A DNA stretch of 64,000 bases from JBCCXL01 sp039191605 (lineage in GTDB: Bacteria > Acidobacteriota > Thermoanaerobaculia > Multivoradales > JAHZIX01): positions 209,954 to 273,953 of the forward strand of contig JBCCXL010000008.1 of NCBI GenBank assembly GCA_039191605.1. The letters are read 5' to 3'. The translations under genes and the position numbers were made by a program. The notes beneath the pieces were generated by a model. It saw nothing but the letters and a program-made list of their open reading frames with translations, did no database searches and was not told where the DNA came from. Shown in pieces: positions 60,100 to 64,000 of this stretch; position 1 is the first letter of the stretch; every line of letters starts with the position of its first letter.

Positions 60100-63000
60100 T
60101 CAAGTGTGGCGCAGGCGGCGCACGGCGGCGATCGCCAGCAGCAGGGCGATGGCGATCAGGCCCACCTCGGAAGCGGTGGGGATCTCCACCGCGGGAGTGC
60201 CGGAGATGAAGCCCGGGCCGCCGGGATCGAGGATTCGCCCGTCGGGGGTCAGGATGGAGTCCCCCTGGCCGCCGTCGGTGAGGGTGAGGGTGGCCGTCGG
60301 AACCTCCGCGGCGCCCACCATGGTGGAGCCGAAGACGGCCCCCGCCAGGTCATACCAGTGGAGGCTGGGGTCGGTCGGTTCCGGACCGTATTTGCGGTAG
60401 CTGGCGCCGCCCAGCGGGGGGGCGCCGTGGAACAGGAGCTCCACCACCGCGCTAGCGCAGTCGAGCTCGAATTCCAGCATGCCGGAGGGCAGGGTGAAGC
60501 CCTCCGGATCCACCGGTAGGGTGGTGGGGTCGACGGCGATCATCGCCAGCACGTCGCAGCCCGGCGGCGTCAAGGCGGTGATGAACTCCCCGTCGGAGCC
60601 CGGCAGGGAGGTCACCATCGGCTGAGTGCTGTCCAGGACTCCGTCGCCGTTGCCGTCACCGCCGTTGGGCGCCTGATCCTCGGTGCCGTCGGGAATGGTG
60701 TCGCCGTCGGAATCACCGTCACAGGCGTCGCCGGTGCCGTCCATGTCGTTGTCCGCCTGATCGGCGTTGGCGTCGAAGGGGCAGTTGTCGGTGTCGTCCG
60801 GCACCCCGTCGGCGTCGAAGTCACTCATCAGGAAGAGCACGAGGCCGTCGTGATCCGAAGAGCGCAGCGGCGTCGTGTAGTCGTCCAGCAGGATCAGGGC
60901 CGCGTCCGCGTTGCCGCGGGGGTATTGGTAGCCGCGGATCCAGGGATCCATGCTCTGACTGGTCAGAGCGTGATCCAGCACCTGGGCGCTGCCGCCGAAG
61001 ATGAAGGAGTATTGCTCCTCCGGCGCCAGGTTGTTGACCTGAATGGTGAGGTTCGGATCCACCAGGTCGGGGCCCGAGAGCAGGTTGTCGGCGGCGACGA
61101 AGTCACCGGCGATCTGGCCCACCACGTCGACGTAGCCGTCGGTGAACTGGAAGGCGTTGAGATCGCCCACCACCGTCAGCGGAGTGTCCGGGTTGGCGGT
61201 CTGGAAGTCCTGCGCCTTCTGGGCGATGGACTGGGCCTGCTCGAGGCGCTTCTGGCGCACCCGCGGCCCGCTGCCGGCATCGTCGATGCCGCTCAGGGAA
61301 CGGGTGTGGTTGTTGAGCACCGCGAAGGAGAAGGGCGCGCCGTTGCCGACGAAGTCGGCCTCCAGCAGCAGCGGCGGCCGATCGTGGAGCAGGGACCCAT
61401 CGAAGGTCAGAATCTCCCCGGCCCCCAGCTGGGTGACGGCGGTGACGCTGATGGTGTCCCGGGTGAGGTAGCCGACGTCGATGCCGCCGACGTCGTTGCC
61501 CTCGATCAGGTGAGCGGTATAGATCACCGAGGCGTCATCCGACTGGATACGGGCCGCGAGATCCTGCAGCACGCCGAGCTTCTCGACCTCCTGCACCGCC
61601 AGCACGTCCGGCGAATCCAGCAGATCTCGGATGTAGGCGCTGAACTTGTCCAGGCGGCCCTGGTACTCCGCGGTGGGAGGCGTCTGGCCGTTGTCCTGGT
61701 TTCCCGGATCATCGACGTCGTCGAAGAGTCGGAAGAAGTTCAGTGAGGCGATGGTGAACTCTCCGGAATCCCTCAGGGCCACCGCCAGCGGCAGCGTAGC
61801 GGGGGTGAAGGAGAAGGAGGAGGGCCAGATCTCGTAGCCGCCGAACTCGAAGCCCAGACCGCCGGTGGCGCTGTAGGTCGAGCCCGCCGGAATGCGGTCG
61901 TCGGGCAGGCCGAGCTTGTCCGGATCGACCTCGAAGACCTCGGGGTTGCCGTCCCACACCGGGAGACCGGCGATGCCGGGGAACTCAATGCCGGTCTCGC
62001 GGAAGGCGCGAGTGGCATCGGCGACGGCGTAGATCTCGGCGTTGGGATCGGAGCCGAAGCTCTGGTTGGGGCCGGAGACCGCACCGTTGGCGACCGTCAC
62101 CAACATGCCCTCGAAGCATTCGAAGTTGTTGGTCGGGCAGCTGGGGGTGTTGGGGTCCGGCGAGGGGGTGGCGGCATCGAAGACGATGGCCGGCGGCAAC
62201 GGGTTGCCGGAGCTATCGACGGTCACCGTCACCGGCTGGTTGTTGTTGGTGAACTCGGTGAAGTCGAAGAACTCGACCACCTCACCGACCACGTCCACCT
62301 GATCGCCGACGGCCACTCCGGTGGCCACCGCGCCGGTGAAGACGTAGATGCCGTCGGAGGTCGCCGGATCGCCGTCGCTGCGGGCGGTGGGCGTCTGCAT
62401 GAAGAAGCCCTCCGGACCCACCGCGGTGACGATGTTGTCCTCGGTGTTGACGATGGTGTTGGCTACCGGCGAGGCGTCGCCGCTGCCCTGGATCTCCCAG
62501 ATCTCCGACGACGGCAGCACGCAGTTGTTGACGCTGCCGACGGTGGGAGTGGCCTGGGTGTAGGTATCGGTATTGAGGGCTCCACCGGCGCCGTTGGGGC
62601 AGCGCTGGTTGGATTCCGTGGCGGATCCGGTGCCGCCGGCTTCGTCCACCTGCGCCTGACCGGCGTTGAGCAACACCAGCAGGCCGGCGTCATCGGCGTC
62701 GCCGGTGCCGTAGACCAGGGCGTCGATGAGGTTGATCAGGGTGACGGCGGTGCCGTTGGGGAAGTCCCCGGGAGTCCCGGCGTAGAGCGCGACGGCATCG
62801 GCGCCGTTCTGGATCCCGTCGTTGGGGATCACCAGATCGGGGCTCACCGCGGCGTTGCCGAGAACGAAGTAGCCGTTGGCGTCGGTGCTCTGGCCGGTGA
62901 GGTCGAAGACGTTGTAGGACACGTCTCCGTTGCCGTTGTAGAGCACCACCACCAGGCCGTTTAGAGAGGTGTTGCCGGTGCCGCCATCGAAGAGCTCGAT

Positions 63001-64000
63001 GAACTCCTCGGTGTCGCTGCTGGGGGTGTCGGCGTCCACCTCGTTGATGATCAGGTCGCTATCGATGGCCACCCGGTTGGTGGCATCGGGGGTGTTGATG
63101 GCCTCGCCGCCTTCGGCGGTGGCGCCGACGCAGCAGGGCAGGCCGTCACCGTCGAAGTCGTTGCGGGTCCAGTCGCCGGTAGCGTCGGTATCCGTCGCAT
63201 CGGGGATGCGGGAAGCGCCGCCGACGGTGAAGGAGCCGCCGTCGAAGCCCGAAGTGAGCACGACGGTGGCGTAGGTCAGATCGCTGCCTCCGCCGTCGGT
63301 GACGGCGACGTCATCGACGATTCGAGTCCACGGCGTGGTGTCGAAGGCGCCGTCGTCGTTGGTGTCGACGTCATCGCCGGCGGAACCGGTGAATCCTTCC
63401 ACCAGCAGGAAGGAGGTGGTGCCGTTCTCCAGCTGGTTGTTGACGAAGCCGGTGGTCCAATAGCCGTCGGCGCTGGTGGTACCGACGCTGTAGACCCGAT
63501 CGATGGTGCCGGTGGGGGAGGTGCTGTCGCCCTCGATGGCGATCACCGAGAACGCGGAGTAGTCGGTGCTCGGATCGCCCGCCACCTCGATGAACTCGCT
63601 GCTGTCGGTGCCGTCGTGGTTGGCGACGAACTCGTTGATCAACGGGTCGTTGGCCACCGCCACGGCGACCTGGTTGACCGCCAGCGGAGTGTTGATGGCC
63701 TCTCCTGGATCGGCGGTGGCGACGCAGCAGGGCAGGCCGTCACCGTCGAAGTCGTTGCGGGTCCAGTCGGCAGCGGTGTCGGTGTCGGTGCCGTTGGGGA
63801 TGCGCGAGGCGCCGCCGACGGTGAAGGAGCCGCCGTCGAAGCCGGCGGTGAGCTCGGGGACGCCGTAGGTGGCGTCGGAGCCGCCGCCGTCGCTGATGCC
63901 CACCGCGTCGACGATGCGGCTCCAGGGGGTGATGTCCAGGGTGCCGTCGTCGTTGGTGTCGAGGTCCAGGCCGCCCTCCATGGCGGGGTTGAAGTCCTCC
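60100..64000 (-). CDS. Extracellular nuclease (NucH/ExeM-like) with lamin-tail domains and IPTL-CTERM-like tail, 5' end outside the window
   Basis: This is a very large exported nuclease whose N-terminus lies beyond the right edge. The frame is open past the ATG at 63981 and matches the internal repeat there. Three lamin-tail-like repeats come first, two sharing FDGGSFTVGGASRIP, DWTRNDFDGDGLPCCV and GEAINTP. An OB-fold-like segment (VGDQVDVVGEVVEFFDFTEF) and an endonuclease/exonuclease/phosphatase domain (IASLNFFRLFDD; VLAVQEVEKL; VGDLNAFQFTDGYVDV; SDHDGLVLFL) follow. A type 3 thrombospondin-like calcium-binding stretch (DFDADGVPDDTDNCP) leads to the tail VEIPTASEVGLIAIALLLAI plus RRLR, an IPTL-CTERM-like sorting signal. 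It probably degrades extracellular DNA at the cell surface. Confidence 0.85.
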   Translation of the reverse strand, partial: EDFNPAMEGGLDLDTNDDGTLDITPWSRIVDAVGISDGGGSDATYGVPELTAGFDGGSFTVGGASRIPNGTDTDTAADWTRNDFDGDGLPCCVATADPGEAINTPLAVNQVAVAVANDPLINEFVANHDGTDSSEFIEVAGDPSTDYSAFSVIAIEGDSTSPTGTIDRVYSVGTTSADGYWTTGFVNNQLENGTTSFLLVEGFTGSAGDDVDTNDDGAFDTTPWTRIVDDVAVTDGGGSDLTYATVVLTSGFDGGSFTVGGASRIPDATDTDATGDWTRNDFDGDGLPCCVGATAEGGEAINTPDATNRVAIDSDLIINEVDADTPSSDTEEFIELFDGGTGNTSLNGLVVVLYNGNGDVSYNVFDLTGQSTDANGYFVLGNAAVSPDLVIPNDGIQNGADAVALYAGTPGDFPNGTAVTLINLIDALVYGTGDADDAGLLVLLNAGQAQVDEAGGTGSATESNQRCPNGAGGALNTDTYTQATPTVGSVNNCVLPSSEIWEIQGSGDASPVANTIVNTEDNIVTAVGPEGFFMQTPTARSDGDPATSDGIYVFTGAVATGVAVGDQVDVVGEVVEFFDFTEFTNNNQPVTVTVDSSGNPLPPAIVFDAATPSPDPNTPSCPTNNFECFEGMLVTVANGAVSGPNQSFGSDPNAEIYAVADATRAFRETGIEFPGIAGLPVWDGNPEVFEVDPDKLGLPDDRIPAGSTYSATGGLGFEFGGYEIWPSSFSFTPATLPLAVALRDSGEFTIASLNFFRLFDDVDDPGNQDNGQTPPTAEYQGRLDKFSAYIRDLLDSPDVLAVQEVEKLGVLQDLAARIQSDDASVIYTAHLIEGNDVGGIDVGYLTRDTISVTAVTQLGAGEILTFDGSLLHDRPPLLLEADFVGNGAPFSFAVLNNHTRSLSGIDDAGSGPRVRQKRLEQAQSIAQKAQDFQTANPDTPLTVVGDLNAFQFTDGYVDVVGQIAGDFVAADNLLSGPDLVDPNLTIQVNNLAPEEQYSFIFGGSAQVLDHALTSQSMDPWIRGYQYPRGNADAALILLDDYTTPLRSSDHDGLVLFLMSDFDADGVPDDTDNCPFDANADQADNDMDGTGDACDGDSDGDTIPDGTEDQAPNGGDGNGDGVLDSTQPMVTSLPGSDGEFITALTPPGCDVLAMIAVDPTTLPVDPEGFTLPSGMLEFELDCASAVVELLFHGAPPLGGASYRKYGPEPTDPSLHWYDLAGAVFGSTMVGAAEVPTATLTLTDGGQGDSILTPDGRILDPGGPGFISGTPAVEIPTASEVGLIAIALLLAIAAVRRLRHT

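Overview
The window is GC-rich, gene-dense chromosomal DNA from a Gram-negative bacterium. It carries many Sec signal peptides, lipoboxes, a DsbD-type membrane thiol reductase, a di-heme peroxidase and very large exported repeat proteins with IPTL-CTERM-like sorting tails. That mix (M64 peptidase, DUF1684, tail-collar triplet, DUF3857 pairs, IPTL-type tails, choice-of-anchor B protein) best fits a free-living Acidobacteriota-like organism, possibly Thermoanaerobaculia; Myxococcota-like lineages are the main alternative. This placement is inference, as no rRNA or marker gene is present. I see no insertion sequence, CRISPR array, integrase or prophage module.

Layout. 1-5.3 kb: a GT-C/TPR membrane protein cut by the left edge, an M64 peptidase and a DUF1684 lipoprotein. 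5.3-7.3 kb: a class II aldolase-like protein and a PIN toxin with a Phd-type antitoxin. 7.5-13.9 kb: a TMTC-like GT-C/TPR protein, a PDZ-membrane-GAF-GGDEF diguanylate cyclase and an LCAT-like lipoprotein. 14.2-18.9 kb: tRNA-Pro(CGG) with its own promoter and terminator, a MamK-like actin, a membrane-anchored cell-wall amidase and a POT peptide transporter. 19.4-28.8 kb: a 2081-residue surface protein with four exact-period 327-bp repeats, three tandem tail-collar paralogues, a GNAT, a DUF6916-like protein and a small PepSY-like protein. 29.2-37.1 kb: GAPDH translationally coupled to a secreted M28 peptidase, a YheT-like hydrolase and a choice-of-anchor B protein. 37.1-43.9 kb: a divergent Glu/Leu/Phe/Val-dehydrogenase-like protein, a sparse 1-kb stretch, a carbamoyltransferase-SxtJ-DUF5989 operon and a DECR-like SDR. 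44.0-52.4 kb: a hybrid sensor kinase with its response regulator, an SGNH protein and two tandem DUF3857/transglutaminase proteins. 52.4-64.0 kb: an 81-bp tandem duplication at the 3' end of a redoxin gene, a DsbD-like reductase, a TPR protein with a di-heme peroxidase, a tyrosinase lipoprotein, and a large extracellular nuclease cut by the right edge.

Functional themes are export and the cell envelope (peptidases, nuclease, surface repeats, amidase, thiol redox), and signalling (GGDEF, hybrid kinase). Nothing here is a complete, clearly new defence or biosynthetic system. The most promising leads are the stand-alone MamK-like actin beside an amidase with a long cytoplasmic tail, the live/dead transglutaminase pair, the internal sorting signal in the giant surface protein, and the divergent ELFV-type dehydrogenase.
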